64,000 nt of DNA from Anthopleura xanthogrammica (taxonomy: Eukaryota > Cnidaria > Anthozoa > Actiniaria > Actiniidae), in NCBI GenBank assembly GCA_964019055.1, contig OZ025210.1, positions 3,911,047 to 3,975,046 on the forward strand, read 5' to 3'. The notes below the pieces were generated by a model that saw only the letters and a program-made list of their open reading frames with translations, searched no databases and was not told the DNA's origin. Position 1 is the stretch's first letter. Every line of letters starts with the position of its first letter. The position numbers were made by a program, and so were the translations under genes. This document shows positions 13,715 through 25,683 of this stretch, in pieces.

Positions 13715-16700
13715 ATGGAAAAAACGTAAGTATTCTTTATTTAGTTCTGAATAAATTACACTTACTTTAATCGCCTATAAACATTTTTTTGTTCATGTTT
13801 TTCGTGTAAAATTTAAGCTTATATTCCGTTGTTCGTCACATTAGTGATCCTTTTGAAGTGGAGCCTTTACCTAAAGCCTTTTATCATCCGTCAAGAGAGA
13901 AAGAACTAAGTAAGAAGGAGAAAAAGGTAAGTAAACGGCGTTAGTAAGCTTGATAATGGACAAAAGATTTCAATCAAATCATGTTTCATATCTCCAGGTA
14001 TGTCTATCTGCCCCATACCTCCCACAAGACACACAGCATCAAGTGTCCAGCCCTGAAGACCTAAAGTTTCTCAAGGAAACAAACACCCTTAGAACTGCAC
14101 AAGAAGTCCCCACAAGAGAGAATGGGTCCACCGCCGATCTGTCATCAACATCACAGTTTAATGAGTCCTGGCCTAGCACTGAGCGGACTAGTTCACTTGG
14201 CACCCCCCTGTCTGATGGGACAGTGTCGTCACCAGAGATGTCACAACAAATGAGAGAATGGTTGGAAGGACAAGAAAAACCAGTTGAAAACTCTACTCTT
14301 GGATGGTAAAGTAAATTCTGAAATATGTAGTTCCAAATATCCTCATCTGTTTCTACTCCCCACCCCACTCTGGTTGGGGGATTGGAATTTCTGGGGGGTG
14401 GGGTGGGGATGGTTAAGAGGAACCTGAATATTTTCTGAAATGAGGTTATCTTTCTTTCATGTCAGATCAAACTTTTTCACTTCAAATCTAAAACAATTCT
14501 TTCAAGGTACATCAATAGATTTAGAAATGCACCACCGACTGATCGGCAGCGACGTGACCAAGCTTCTTTTATCAGCAAGAAGAAACCTAACTTCTGGTGG
14601 CTGTCTCCTCCAAGTGGGCCCTCGACACCTAGTGGACAGTCCACTCCTGTTCCTGGTCATACTCCTCCACAAAGGCTCCCTCCATCTCCCAAGAAAACCC
14701 CTTCACCAACTACTAAAAAGGTAATTATAATATTGACCAGTATACTAGACTTTCTTGATGCCCCTCTCTGGGTTTCTCACGTTTGGATAATGTAAAATTT
14801 GTCTCCAGGGTGAATCCCACAGGTGCAGATCTGGGGGTTCGGAAGATTCATCCAAACCCCTAAACTGCAATTGAAACTCCTAAATGAGGACAGCAAACCC
14901 CCTAATTAGAAAACACCCAATGTAGAATAAATCAAAATAAATTTTTGGGGTTTTGATTTGGCAGTTCAAACCCCCTTTGCTTTTTTTATCTAACTCCCCT
15001 AAGAAATATCCTGGATCTGCCCCTGTTCCATATTCGTAAATCCTAGATCCCAGAATTCATGTTGATGAACACAATTTCAACTTGAAGATTGTCTTATTTC
15101 TTTATCCAGAGAGGTAAGCATACAAGCTCGATGTCTTCACCTTCATCTGTTCATGCAGATGATGGAACTACTACAGAATTGGACAGGAGAGCCAGGGAGT
15201 TATTAGAGAAAAGGTTTGTAGCTGTTATTTACAATTTGCCGTGACAACATGGGGGAAAAAGTGTTTCCATGAAATTGTTGGAAAACACAAAGTTTTCAAG
15301 TCATCTACAGAATGTCATGGAAATGCCTTGATTGACTTCCACCAAAACCTACTTCCTCATGTGCTTCCTTGTGCTTTAATAGAATGGTTGTATCAAGATT
15401 TAACATTTTAATAAATTGATATTTCAAATGTTGTGGCATAGGAAGCAACCATTATTATTGTAGTTAGACCTGGTGTACTGCCGTATTTTAAGTGTGCATG
15501 CAAGGCCAGTTAGCAAACTGTTAAACCATTAAGCAAAGCTGTTTCAGTAATGAGATGATTTTTCCCATTTCCAGTGAGACATCCATTGAAACTATTTCAA
15601 CTGAGCCTTTCCCCCTTCCATTGAAAAAACCTTACGAGTACAAACCAGCTCAGCCCAAGGCAGGGTCAAGTGGTTACAAAACATCCCCTCTGAAGACCAG
15701 GACATCCCCTGGTGAAAGACCAGCACCTAGAGCTACCAGCCATCAAAATCCCTGGCCAGAAGATGATATATTATATAAGTGGCGTCTGGCCAGGAAAATG
15801 GAAAAAGCTCAAGAAAAAGTATCAGGACTTGGTGTTAGAGTACCTGCCAAGAAGACTGATCCATATGGTATTAGGAAGTCTGTTGACGTATCTCAAAGGG
15901 CTCCCTCACAGCCGTTAAGTATCCCTGTACCTGGTCTCAGTACCTATAACGATGTTCTACCAGGTCCTTCAGGGATATCAACACTTCCTTACCTACCTAC
16001 ACCAGAAGTATCACCAAGAATTTTGACATCAACTGCAGTACAAACACCATCAGTAACAACAGCAACCACAACTGCTTCTAGTAACATTAGGGGATCACAT
16101 GCTCCTGTTTCCATGGTTACCAGCTATGGCACTAGTACTCAACCTATAGTAACACCTGTTCTCTCACAACCTTGTCGACATCTAGAGTCAGAAATAGATG
16201 GAGGAGTGAGTTTTCATGGGAATAAGGTACGGCCACATATGCACCTAGCATGTGACATCTTACCTTGTCAGTGCACAGGTGATGCTAAGATGTATCAGCA
16301 TCATCATCATCAACATCAAAAACAATATACACGTGAAAAACATAAAACAGATGAAGATGGGATAGCAACTCAGGGATCAGCCAGTGAAGGAAATGGCTGT
16401 GTCAGACATAAAACTGATGATGATGATGATGAAAAAGAAAATGAGCTTCCACCATGTAAGAAAAGCCACTTTCAACCTGATCTCTCCAAGAAGACCAGCG
16501 AATCAAAGAAAGAAATAAGCCAGAAGAATAAAATAAAGACTTCATCCTCTTTTGAAAGTTTGTCAAGTAGCACAGAAACTGAGAATGAAAGAGAAACAAG
16601 AAGACCAAGGAGAAAGGGGAAATTAAAGCAAGCAGACAACAAAGTAAAAGGCAAAGAAAATAGGACATCTGAAATGGTTCAAAATGTTATTGGTCAGGTA

Positions 16701-17790
16701 GGTATTACATAGTTCCAGAAAATGTCCATACCTTCTGCATAGATCTTTTCTGATATAGCAAACATTGTGCACTGTGGTCTAACTTGGGTACAAACATCAT
16801 CTTTATTTATTGTAACAATTGTTCATTATGCCTTGTATGGTGTTTGTACCCAAGCTAGGCCAGAATGCATCTTGTTTATTGAACTCCGAAAAGGTCTATG
16901 AAGTAGCTAGGTGCAATATTACTGTGCAGTTCATTTTTAATAAAGTACCTGAGTATTATACTCTCCTCAGATTCTTCAGCTCTCTTGCATTCCTTATAAG
17001 TTGATACACTCATAATAGTGATGGTATGGCTGGGTTATGGAACTAAAAAATAATACTATACATGTATCTGATAATAGAAATGCTAAAGCAGCTTTGAAGG
17101 AGACTTATGTGTAGCTAGTGGATAATATTTCTCAAAATTTGGCATTTTTTACAAAGGTGATATCTGAACACATGTTCTCTGGTCAGTCATCAACTGGTGA
17201 TACTGAAGACAAGAGAACAACAGAAGATGCAAGTGGAACTGATGACAAGACGTCGAGAGTGCCTGCATTTACTCTAGATCAAGGTAAACTAAGATCCTGA
17301 CCTATTCTTAGGGTGCATACGTATTACACAGTTGACCAGATTTGGTTTCTTATTTTTGAAACCCATACCTAGAAAGATAGCAAATACTGCACAACTTTCA
17401 TATTTGGGGTCTCTGGTATGATTCCTGGATGCAGCACTACACCTTTTTTGGGGCAAGATTTTCCTTTTCCAAGTTAAAATGACAATGCCTACGTCATCTT
17501 CTATAAAGCACACACACACACATTCAAGGGAAACTGTTTCAAGCCTCCTTAATACATTATGCCTGTATTGTTTCCTTCTAGAAAATCTTTTAGCAGAAAG
17601 TTCTGAGGAAGAGTTCATAGACGATGAACTCTTGAAAATCCTGAGGCAAAGATCAAAAGATCTCAAGAAAGAGCTAAGGTAAAATTCATATCATCAATAT
17701 TCATAATGATTAATAATTATAAAACTATCTTACTTTATTTTCTTATTTTGTTGCAGAAGGATTGACAATCTTCTTGAACAGGAATCATGA
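13715..17790 (+). CDS. PROSER3: PROSER3-like proline/serine-rich protein
   Basis: Nine exons join in frame: 13715-13725, 13845-13926, 13998-14305, 14507-14720, 15110-15213, 15575-16697, 17157-17283, 17582-17678, 17757-17790, giving 699 residues. The first exon encodes only MEKT, starting at an ATG just after a run of 5'UTR. Visible landmarks are WYINRFRNAPPTDRQ with a nearby FWWLSPP, a helical ELDRRARELLEKS, and NPWPEDDILYKWRLARKME; the rest is Ser/Thr/Pro-rich, with a His-rich run near 16299-16325, a poly-Asp stretch and basic tail. The YI-RFR and ILYKWRLARKME motifs recall vertebrate PROSER3, a poorly characterised protein, but the match is from memory and covers only these islands. No enzyme domain is visible. 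The gene starts close to the presumed 5' end of CASK on the other strand. Confidence 0.7.
14815..15025. mobile_element. MITE, CAGATCTGGGGG-type ends
   Basis: CAGGTGCAGATCTGGGGGTT on the left is mirrored by CCTGGATCTGCCCCTG on the right. The interior is rich in AAACCCCC and GGGGTTT words. It lies in a PROSER3 intron. Confidence 0.6.
16765..16875. mobile_element. MITE family C, copy 1
   Basis: TTGTGCACTGTGGTCTAACT followed by TGGGTACAAACA pairs with TGTTTGTACCCAAGCTAGGC at the right end. A second copy is at 63560-63650. Confidence 0.7.
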
Positions 17791-18255
17791 CTTACAAATA
17801 TGAACACTAATTTAATTCAATGTAAAGTTGAATTCTAGTTATATTATTCTAGTTATATCTTGTGATATTATAAAAAATGTGATAAAAAAATTACCAGTTA
17901 ATAAGAGAGAGAGAACGTATATTTATTTATTATTAAACTTATTCAAAACAGTGAATATATAGGCTTATATTAGTATGATATTCTAACACTGTAGCTATTA
18001 TGTGTCCCTGAGCCTTAGTTTCTGTTAGAACTTAAAATATTTTGTTTTGTCTATTGACAGCATATACTTAGCTTGAGAAAACAGTTGTCCTTTCGCTATG
18101 TGATGCTATCAACTCGTAGGGAAATGGAGTTAGTGGGCAAAAGGAAATCTGTTTTCTTAGGCTGGCACATGGTTTACTCACGCACTATGATTGAAACGTG
18201 CATGTGTACTTGGTATCTGATTGGTTCAGGTTTAACACCATCTAGAAGTTAATCT
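17791..18255. other. Convergent 3' intergenic region, PROSER3-like / REXO2
   Basis: The two genes converge here. AT-rich 3'UTR-like sequence and a short GAGAGAGAG run; no other gene seen. Confidence 0.6.
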
Positions 18256-19769
18256 CTACTTAAAAACTGCTGTCTTGTAGAACTGAAGTTCTTTTATACT
18301 TTCTTTGATGTCATCAAGAGCCCTAGGAGTACGAATACGAATATTAATACTTCATTTATCTATTTCCCACTTTTTATCCCATTTCCTTTTCATCTTTTAT
18401 AATATGCATTCATACCTATGATTTAATGCTTTCCTTGGGGCATCTCTATATTCCTTGGGATACCATCGCCTAAAATCAAAAATTCTCTCTTTATCGTGAT
18501 ATTATACTTTTTTTTTTTGAGAATTTAAACTTTTGATCACAACACATAAAGAAGTTGGATTACCTATACTAATTACCTGTGCAATATTCATACTACGCTT
18601 AGGTCTTCATCAGTGCAAGTGAATGAGTGATCTGTGCCCTGATTTTGATCAGCCCATAGGTTATTACAAGGTATTCATAAGATTAAAGGTTTTTTACCTG
18701 CATAGTTCTTTTATAGAGCTAACGTCAACTATACGATAATGTAAATGATCCATAAATGTAGGCATATATCTCATCAGGAATCTTCTATCTTCGTGTACAG
18801 AGTTTCCAGCTAATGGGCATGCGTTAGAAGGAACATGTTGTTTCACAAAATCCACCATGATCTCTTCTGCTTTTTTCAAAGTTATGTCTGAGGCTTTAAC
18901 AGCAGCTGTTAATCCGGACTGAAAAAAATGTTACATTTGAACCTTTTTAAAAACATTTTTCACTGAATAAATAAGGTTACTTTTATTCTGGGGCTCCTGT
19001 GGTTTCTCTCACCACAGGTAACCCAGTCCTTACTTCTCCATGATGTTTCTTGCACCATTCTCCCATTTTATTGAGTATGTCATCTGACTGGTGAATGACA
19101 AGGTTAGGAGCCTAGGAATAAAGAGTAAAGAAAGGTGTAAGAAACACATATAACCCCCCAGGATAGTCTTGTACGTATATTTATCATAGAGTTTAAGCAG
19201 GGGCAGATTTAGTGGGCTGGTGGGGCTGCCCCCTCCCCGCCTCCTTTAAATTTGGGATGCATTTTTCCCTCTGAATGCAGGAAATAGCATTTCTGGAAGC
19301 CATATTTTGAGAATCTTCTTCAGAGCATGCCTGCAGACCTCCTCTGGTTTCATTTTACATAGTCAGCAGTGGGATTCATTTAACACCAAATTCGTATGGT
19401 CCTTTTTCATATCCCTGGATACACCCCTGTTAAGAGTAGTGGGGGATCTATTGGTTTATACTTTCTTCATGGAACTCCTCCCTCATGTGGCTGGGATAGG
19501 ATCTAACTATTTATACAAATAAATATTTAGTAAACTATCTCCAATAAGGAAGGAATCTATGCATTACTAACCTCAGCTATTACATTGAGATCAGCATCTG
19601 TGATTAAACAGAACATCTCTATGATATGACAAGTGTCTGGATCCAAACCTTTAACATCAATCAAATGATAGTGATTATATTCATATATATGAAACAGCTA
19701 GGGGTAATACACAATGATGGTGTGAGCACTGGACTTTCGTGCGGGAGATCATGGTTTGAGTCCTGGCCA

Positions 19770-19813
<44 letters not shown>

Positions 19814-20888
19814 TTTTGTAATTACATCTACAAACGGTTAGACTTTCAAGTGGCTCAGATGACTTTAAGTGCCAGTCCCATCTCTCTACACTTCATCACT
19901 AACCAATATCGTAAAGAAGAAAGACGTAACGAAACCCTTGCAGTGATCACCCTCAGTGCCTACACATTATACTAACCACCTCTGATGATTGTAAAGCGCC
20001 TTTGATAATATACATATAGAAAGGGCACTATATAAATAATTTAAATAAATATAAATCATCATTAAATCATTATGGTGGAGTACTGCACTGCCTCTCGAAT
20101 TTGAATTTGAATTTTAAATTCGAATTTGATCATGGAATGAGGACCACAGGTTTCTTAGCCACTGACTACTAAGTAGAGTGCAACCCTTGTAAAACAAACT
20201 GGGACACTACTACTACTATATAGTATACGTACTGATACAGCTATCTCAAAATAGGATGGTGAAGGTTGTGTTGCATGTTGCATGTTGCATGTCACATATT
20301 GCATACCAATTAAGCCAGAAGAGCAGAATGGATGATGTGAATTCAAGCAACAAAAGGTCACAACAATATGGAATTTTCACAGACTTTATCTGCAGGTTTT
20401 TCCAGCCTCTTTTCATCTGTGCTAACATTATTTACATATGAATATAATATATTCCAAGCTTGGTAAGCAACATGCAACATGCAGTATATGCAACAAGCAG
20501 CATGCAAAATTTAAAACCTTCACCATGAACCTTTTTTGAAATAGCTGTAAACAGACTTGCCATAAATTGACTTCTATAATCTTTCGAGCTTACCTGTCAT
20601 CTTTTCCACAACATGATATGTTCCAAAATAACATGACGGAAGAAAAAAAAAATATCAACAAAAAATATCCATACTTGAGTTTTTATGCAGCAAGTTAAAT
20701 TAGAAGTTTACCTCCAAATCTACCCAAACCAGCTTATCTTTGTCCATAGTGTTATAACTCGTATAGCGAGTAGTTGAAAAAAGCCTGGATAATGAGTAAA
20801 ATGCCCTCTTAGTAAGAAGATTCGATATTATCCTAGCACCCTGCATGTGTACATGTGTTTGTGGAATAAGGTGCACTGCAGATAACAA
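18256..20888 (-). CDS. REXO2: REXO2, oligoribonuclease (DEDDh 3'-5' exonuclease)
   Basis: Seven exons: 20712-20888, 20594-20600, 19572-19648, 19034-19111, 18698-18918, 18416-18469, 18256-18322; 681 nt, 226 residues. REXO2 degrades 2-5 nt RNA remnants in mitochondria and cytosol. The N-terminus (from M at 20888 or [11 protein letters not shown] at 20846) is basic and hydroxylated with an RLFSTTRY stretch, fitting a mitochondrial presequence; a downstream [12 protein letters not shown] could start a cytosolic form. Catalytic motifs are all present: VWVDLE-MTG-LD (Exo I Asp and Glu), [15 protein letters not shown] (Exo II Asp), RWYPKEY, and [17 protein letters not shown] (Exo III His and Asp). 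The second exon is only 7 nt and supplies M-T-G. Start codon lies 189 bp from the divergent gene at 21078. Confidence 0.95.
19198..19431. mobile_element. MITE, GGGGCAGATTTAG ends, in REXO2 intron
   Basis: AGGGGCAGATTTAGTGGGC pairs imperfectly with CCCTGGATACACCCCTG. It belongs with the GGATCCAGG-type elements. Confidence 0.5.
19705..20045 (+). mobile_element. tRNA-derived SINE family 2
   Basis: GATGGTGTGAGCACTGGAC and CATGGTTTGAGTCCTGGCC fit A and B boxes at tRNA spacing. The 3' part GTAAAGCGCCTTTGATAA followed by AAAGGGCACTATATAAAT is a tail type found on many animal SINEs. The family differs from family 1. Confidence 0.7.
20227..20565. mobile_element. Inverted-repeat element with GCATGTTGCATG arms
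   Basis: CAGCTATCTCAAAATAGGAT, GGTGAAGG and TTGCATGTTGCATG on the left are mirrored by CAACATGCAACATGC, CCTTCACCATGAACC and TTGAAATAGCTGT on the right. It is in a REXO2 intron next to the micro-exon. Confidence 0.7.
20594..20600 (-). other. REXO2: 7-nt micro-exon of REXO2
   Basis: On the minus strand the sequence reads AAAAG, then ATGACAG, then GTAAGC. Exon 1 ends after Asp-Leu-Glu in phase 0 and exon 3 starts with GT-TTG-GAT. Adding ATGACAG restores Met-Thr-Gly-Leu-Asp, which is the conserved DLEMTGLD motif of oligoribonucleases, and keeps the frame. Without it the frame breaks. The acceptor has a weak pyrimidine tract, but the donor is strong. Confidence 0.85.
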
Positions 20889-21077
20889 CAGGCGTTACTA
20901 GCACACCCAAGATGAGACTGAAACTAGTTCCCCAGTCCCTAAAACCGCGCGGATGGTAGTTTCCAAAACATTCCATGAATTCTTCCAACATTGTATGTCA
21001 CAAAACCACCCTCTCCTACACAACATGGAGATATATACCCCGTTTGGCTATTGTATAGTATAAATATCAACCTTAAG
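20889..21077. promoter_or_regulatory. Bidirectional promoter interval, REXO2 / 1188-aa gene
   Basis: Only 189 bp separate the REXO2 start (minus) from the ATG at 21078 (plus). Both 5'UTRs and the promoters must fit here unless an upstream non-coding exon exists. I see no clear TATA box in either direction. Confidence 0.6.
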
Positions 21078-24000
21078 ATGTCGGCTGAGTTATATACACC
21101 GCGATCGTACCCGGTTTCGACGTCTCCACGCGAGTTTGGTTCAACGTACAGTTGTTCGAGTTCAGAAGCGTCTTCTCGGCTGGCTGCACGACTTGAACGA
21201 TCAGAGTACAAGCGATCCCGTGGGAAACAAAGGCTAAAAAACAACTATAACTCTCCTAGGAATCACAGTAGACGGAGAGAGAACAGGGGAAGTAAGAGAA
21301 AGAATAGTCCACAGAACTTTTCAGCCACAAGGGAAACTCGAACGAAAAGGTTAGTTTTCTATCGCTTTGTTGAAAGAAACCATTTATGATAAGCTTAAAT
21401 TAAACGCACTCCAAAAACTCAAATGTAACTATCTTTAGATTTGATATCACTTTATCTTGTAGCGTTATCAGTAAGGTTATGCCTGTTTGGTCCTACAGAT
21501 TGCTCAAAGATATTTGCCTTTTTAAAACAGATCAAAATAATCTTTCTTTCTTGTAAGGCGCTCTACAAACTATGAAATGCGTGAATATTTACAGTACACG
21601 ATGATTCACCGACTCATGCCTATGATTCGTCTGTCATTTGCGATTTTATCTAAATCGTGAAAAATATTTTCTCGAGTTTCAAGTAACCATGACAAATGTT
21701 TATCCCAACCGAATTGCAAAAAGAAATGCGTAAATTATTGTCTGACAAGAACTACAAAGCGTCATTCGAGTGAAGTTGAATATTTAGTCGATTGTGCAGA
21801 TGGCATTTTTGACAAGGGGTGCAACATTTCAATCTATTGTGACGATATTAGTGAGTCATTTCCTTAAACAAAGAGTACTTCTCTTGATGTAACTGCTGTT
21901 TTATTGTTGTTTTATTGTTGACTCATTATGCTCTCAAAATAAATTATTGAAAACTTTGAGTAATTGAGATTATTTTTGTTTTGTTCACACAGTGAACAAG
22001 ACGGCGTTACTTCAGTCTGGGAAGTATATAGACAAAATCCACACCAGTTTGATGAAGAAAGAACAAATACTTTAAATAAGCCTAGAAGTTGGTACGGTGT
22101 ACCTAATCAAATTCAAGACCCACAAAATAGGCCAAGAAGCATGCATGATGAACCCACACCAGACAAAGATTTTACACCCCATCTTTCACCCAGGTTGTCA
22201 AGGAGACAAGAACCAAGGAATTCAAATAGTTATGGATATTCTAAATCTCCACATTATAGTGAAGACTTTCAACCTAAAAGGACCTCTGCCATACACAAAA
22301 CAAATGGGGTTGATTCGTATCATGGAGATGAAACCATGAATTATGACGCAAACCAGTATCATGCAGCTTCCAATAGAAATCTTGACAAGAAAGGAGTGTA
22401 TTTGTCAAGATCTCTGTCATCTAGTTATAGTTCTAATGTTGGATCTTCTGACGAAAGAGAAGACTCTCAAGGAATATACTCAGCATACGATATGGCAGGT
22501 AGATCTCCGTACGACTCAATGCAAAACAGACGCTACAGTCAATCAAGTCTGAGTTCTTCAAATGCCTCTTGGCATCACTCTGGTTCGTCATTTAACTACA
22601 ATGTTAGAGATATCCCACCATTACTGGACCCTATTGATAAAACACAGGAAAGTTCTCTGTTAGAAAGGTCTTCTGGTCCGAGTGAACTTGACACACATCT
22701 AAAAGAAGAGTTCAGGCTTGTTAAAGAAACTCCTGCCAAAATTCCACCACCAGTAGCTCCCAAACCTTCTAAATACAGCTCTAGCTACACAATACAACTG
22801 CATTCATCTTCACCAGCCACTTGGAAAGAAAATAATATTCATGATTTAATAACATATAATAAAGAATCAAGCTTTTTTCAAAGTCAACCACAAACTCTTG
22901 AACAGTTCTTAACTTCCCCTGTAACACCTAAGAGTATAGAAGGTAGCAATAAGGTTGATGGTAAGATAGTTTCTGTGCATGAGATGGCAAGAAAGTTCAC
23001 TCCAACAAGCGTAAGACACATTTCCTCAGAGATGCATGCGAGAACTATTTCAGGGGAAGACACTCGTAGGGTTAAAGCAGAACACTGGCCAAAGGTTGTA
23101 TCAATAATGCACCAAGAAAGTTCTCCGTCAGGTGACATTAAAGATGGCCCTCCAGCAAGGCCACCATATCCAAACGACAAAGTTTATAGCAGTAAAGGAG
23201 TCCCCATGCGCAACAAAGAGGACACTCATAAGAATAATGAAGAGCTTGCTTCAAACAGATTAAGCCTGCAAGAGCTTATAAAACTTCATGAAGAACAGAT
23301 TGCTAAACAAGCAACAGGCCTAGGTGCCAAGACAGTGTTAACAGCTAATGTCTATGTGAAGCACTCCCCTTCGGATACTAGTCCAGGTCAATCTAGAACT
23401 CCTGAGTATAATTTTTTTGAACTAAAAGACCTTAAAACTGAACTCTCTTCAGAGTATTCTCCAGTAAACAATAAACAAGAGAGTAGTCAAAATCAAATGA
23501 AGGATGATAACGTCATGGCAACACCCAAACCACCAATCAGGCATTCTGGTTATGAGGTTCGTGAAGTAAAAACAGACCAAAACTCTCCCTTTAAAGTTAT
23601 TGAACTGACTGGCAAGTCTTTTGAGAACTTATCTAATGGTGGAACTAAAGAAAAATCTGCTAGGGTAAAGAGGCACCGTACTATAGGCATCGTTGGCTAC
23701 AGGCAACAAATTGATAGGACAGCAGAAGAAAAAGCACCAACAAAACAGAAAAGACATACTACAGTTGGAATAGTATATGATTTCAAGGACATAACAGACA
23801 CCAAACTTGAATCGTCTTCAAGTGCAGTCGATAATGATGATAAAATTAGGCCTAGTTCTTCTAATGATTATGAATTGCAAAAGGAAACTACTGATTGGCA
23901 GCAAGAAGAATGGCGAAAGCAAGAGGACCAGAAAAACTCCAAACCAGTTAAAGTATTTGATATTGAAAAAGGCCAAGAACCACAGAATCTAGCTCACATA

Positions 24001-25683
24001 GAGAAGACTGTTGGATCATATGAAGAGCCACCACAGGTTGATCAGTCAGATGGGAAGACAAAAGAACCATTGATTTCAACCTCAAATGCAAACTACTGGT
24101 ATAGCAGTTATCCTCAGAATGACTTGCTAGAGGTTGGAAAGTACATCCCAGCTATTTCTGTTTCTCCTGACAACTACAAGGAAGACACTTTAACAAGAAG
24201 TGTAGACAAGGAGCCACGACAACATTCTTCATTGTTACCGAAATCAGAAGAGTACGCAAGAATACCTCAGAGTGCAGAGTCAAGGAATTTGCACTCTCCT
24301 GTTGTCGAACTTGTACCAAACAGAAAAGGGAATCCAACTGCATATTATAAGGCTGCAGTCCAAGTTGTTAGTCATTCAGTTCCTAGTGATCTTAAAGAGA
24401 GGGTTTCTAGTGCATCACATAGCGAACAGAAACTTGGTACTAGTTTTGATGACGTATTTCACCAGTCTAAGCCATACTCAGTTCCAGTAGCACAGGTTTC
24501 TCCAGTTAACCAAGATGAAATTATCCAAGCAAAAGCTGTCCAGTTAGCCACACCACCACCTGACCCTCCCTCGGCACATGAAATGTATGAGACTCGCCTA
24601 GCCATGTGGAACTTGCTACCACACCAGGACCGTTCCACAGGGGATTTGACAGATCATCAGAGTAATGAAGGTCTGTTGTCTTTTGGAGACAAATCTAAGC
24701 AAAGCTTCTCATCTAAGGAACATCCAAGATCACCATTGTACCAAGATACTGCAACCAAAGAATATGAAGACTTTGCAGAAAAAAGAAACAGGTTTTCAGA
24801 TTATCGTAGTCAAAACCAAAGAGATGAATACTATAGCAGAATAGTTGAAAAACTGAAAGAAGAAAACCAAATGCTGAAGGAGAAAAATGAAGCTGAGAAA
24901 CGGGAATTTCGTAGAATGTATGAAGAGCAGAAAAAAGTTGCAAATGCTTATCAAAAGTTGGAGGATCGTTATAGAAGAAGGGTGCATGAACTGCAAGACG
25001 CACTTGTTAATTGTACTTGCCAAGGTAGCATCATGGTGAAAGACAGAAAGAATCCACATGTAAACAAGTAAGTGTGCAGTTTGGCTTGACTTATGATGGA
25101 AGTCAAGGGTGGTGTAGTTGTGCATAGTGCACTCACCTGTCTTTCTGGAAACTTGGGTTTGATTCTTGGATGTAGCATCAGATTTGAGTAAAGTTTGTTG
25201 GGTCTCCTAAGATTCAAGGTTATTCTTGGGCTTTCCTCCCTCCATAAAACTACACATGCTAGATCCCAATTCAATCTGTTATTTAGCTGTGCCCTGTCTT
25301 AGATCAGCCCAGAGTTTGTTTTAGGGTTTGATCTGTTATAATACAATGATGCATTGATTCTTGATATTGGTTTTAGAACCCAGAATGTATATGTACCACA
25401 AGAAATGTTTTCAAAGGTTTATTGTCAAGTCCAGCAATTATATTGTGATTCTCTTATCTACAGGAGTGACAAAGAAAGCCAGTCCTCCAAGACGCAGTCA
25501 ATCAACAGTGGGATGCGAATTTTTGAGCTAGAAGAGTGGTTAACTGAGCAATCCAAAAACTCTAAGGCTTCAAAGGTTAATGCTACTAGCAGAGACAGCT
25601 TGATTAGCTCGTCATCTGACCTGACTGGCTGGGATGATCATATTGACGGCGCTATTGATCAAGTCAATGGAACCCATGTCTAA
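21078..25683 (+). CDS. Unrecognised 1188-aa low-complexity protein with C-terminal coiled coil
   Basis: Three exons: 21078-21349, 21993-25067, 25464-25683 (3567 nt, in frame). I do not recognise the family. Most of the protein is Ser/Gln/Asn/Lys-rich and probably disordered. Visible islands: a basic Ser/Arg N-terminus; VWEVYRQNPHQFDEERT; a proline stretch IPPPVAPKPS that could bind SH3 domains; SVHEMARKF; a duplicated motif KRHRTIGIV and KRHTTVGIV about 30 residues apart (23670-23790); and a charged heptad-like region (EEYYSRIVEKL... to VHELQDAL, encoded about 24820-25000) that should form a coiled coil. The last residues are GTHV, which fits a class I PDZ ligand. Together these suggest a cytoskeletal or junctional adaptor; that role is inference. 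Confidence 0.85.
25105..25345 (+). mobile_element. tRNA-derived SINE family 1, copy 2
   Basis: The head GTGTAGTTGTGCATAGTGCA and CTTGGGTTTGATTCTTGG carry A/B-box-like motifs. The body contains TAGATCCCAATTCAATCTG and GATCAGCCCAGAGTTTG. It lies in the last intron of the 1188-aa gene. Confidence 0.65.

Noticed and set aside
16402..16668. 88-residue hydrophobic-looking minus-strand frame
   Set aside because: It is the antisense shadow of the Lys/Glu/Ser-rich PROSER3-like exon.
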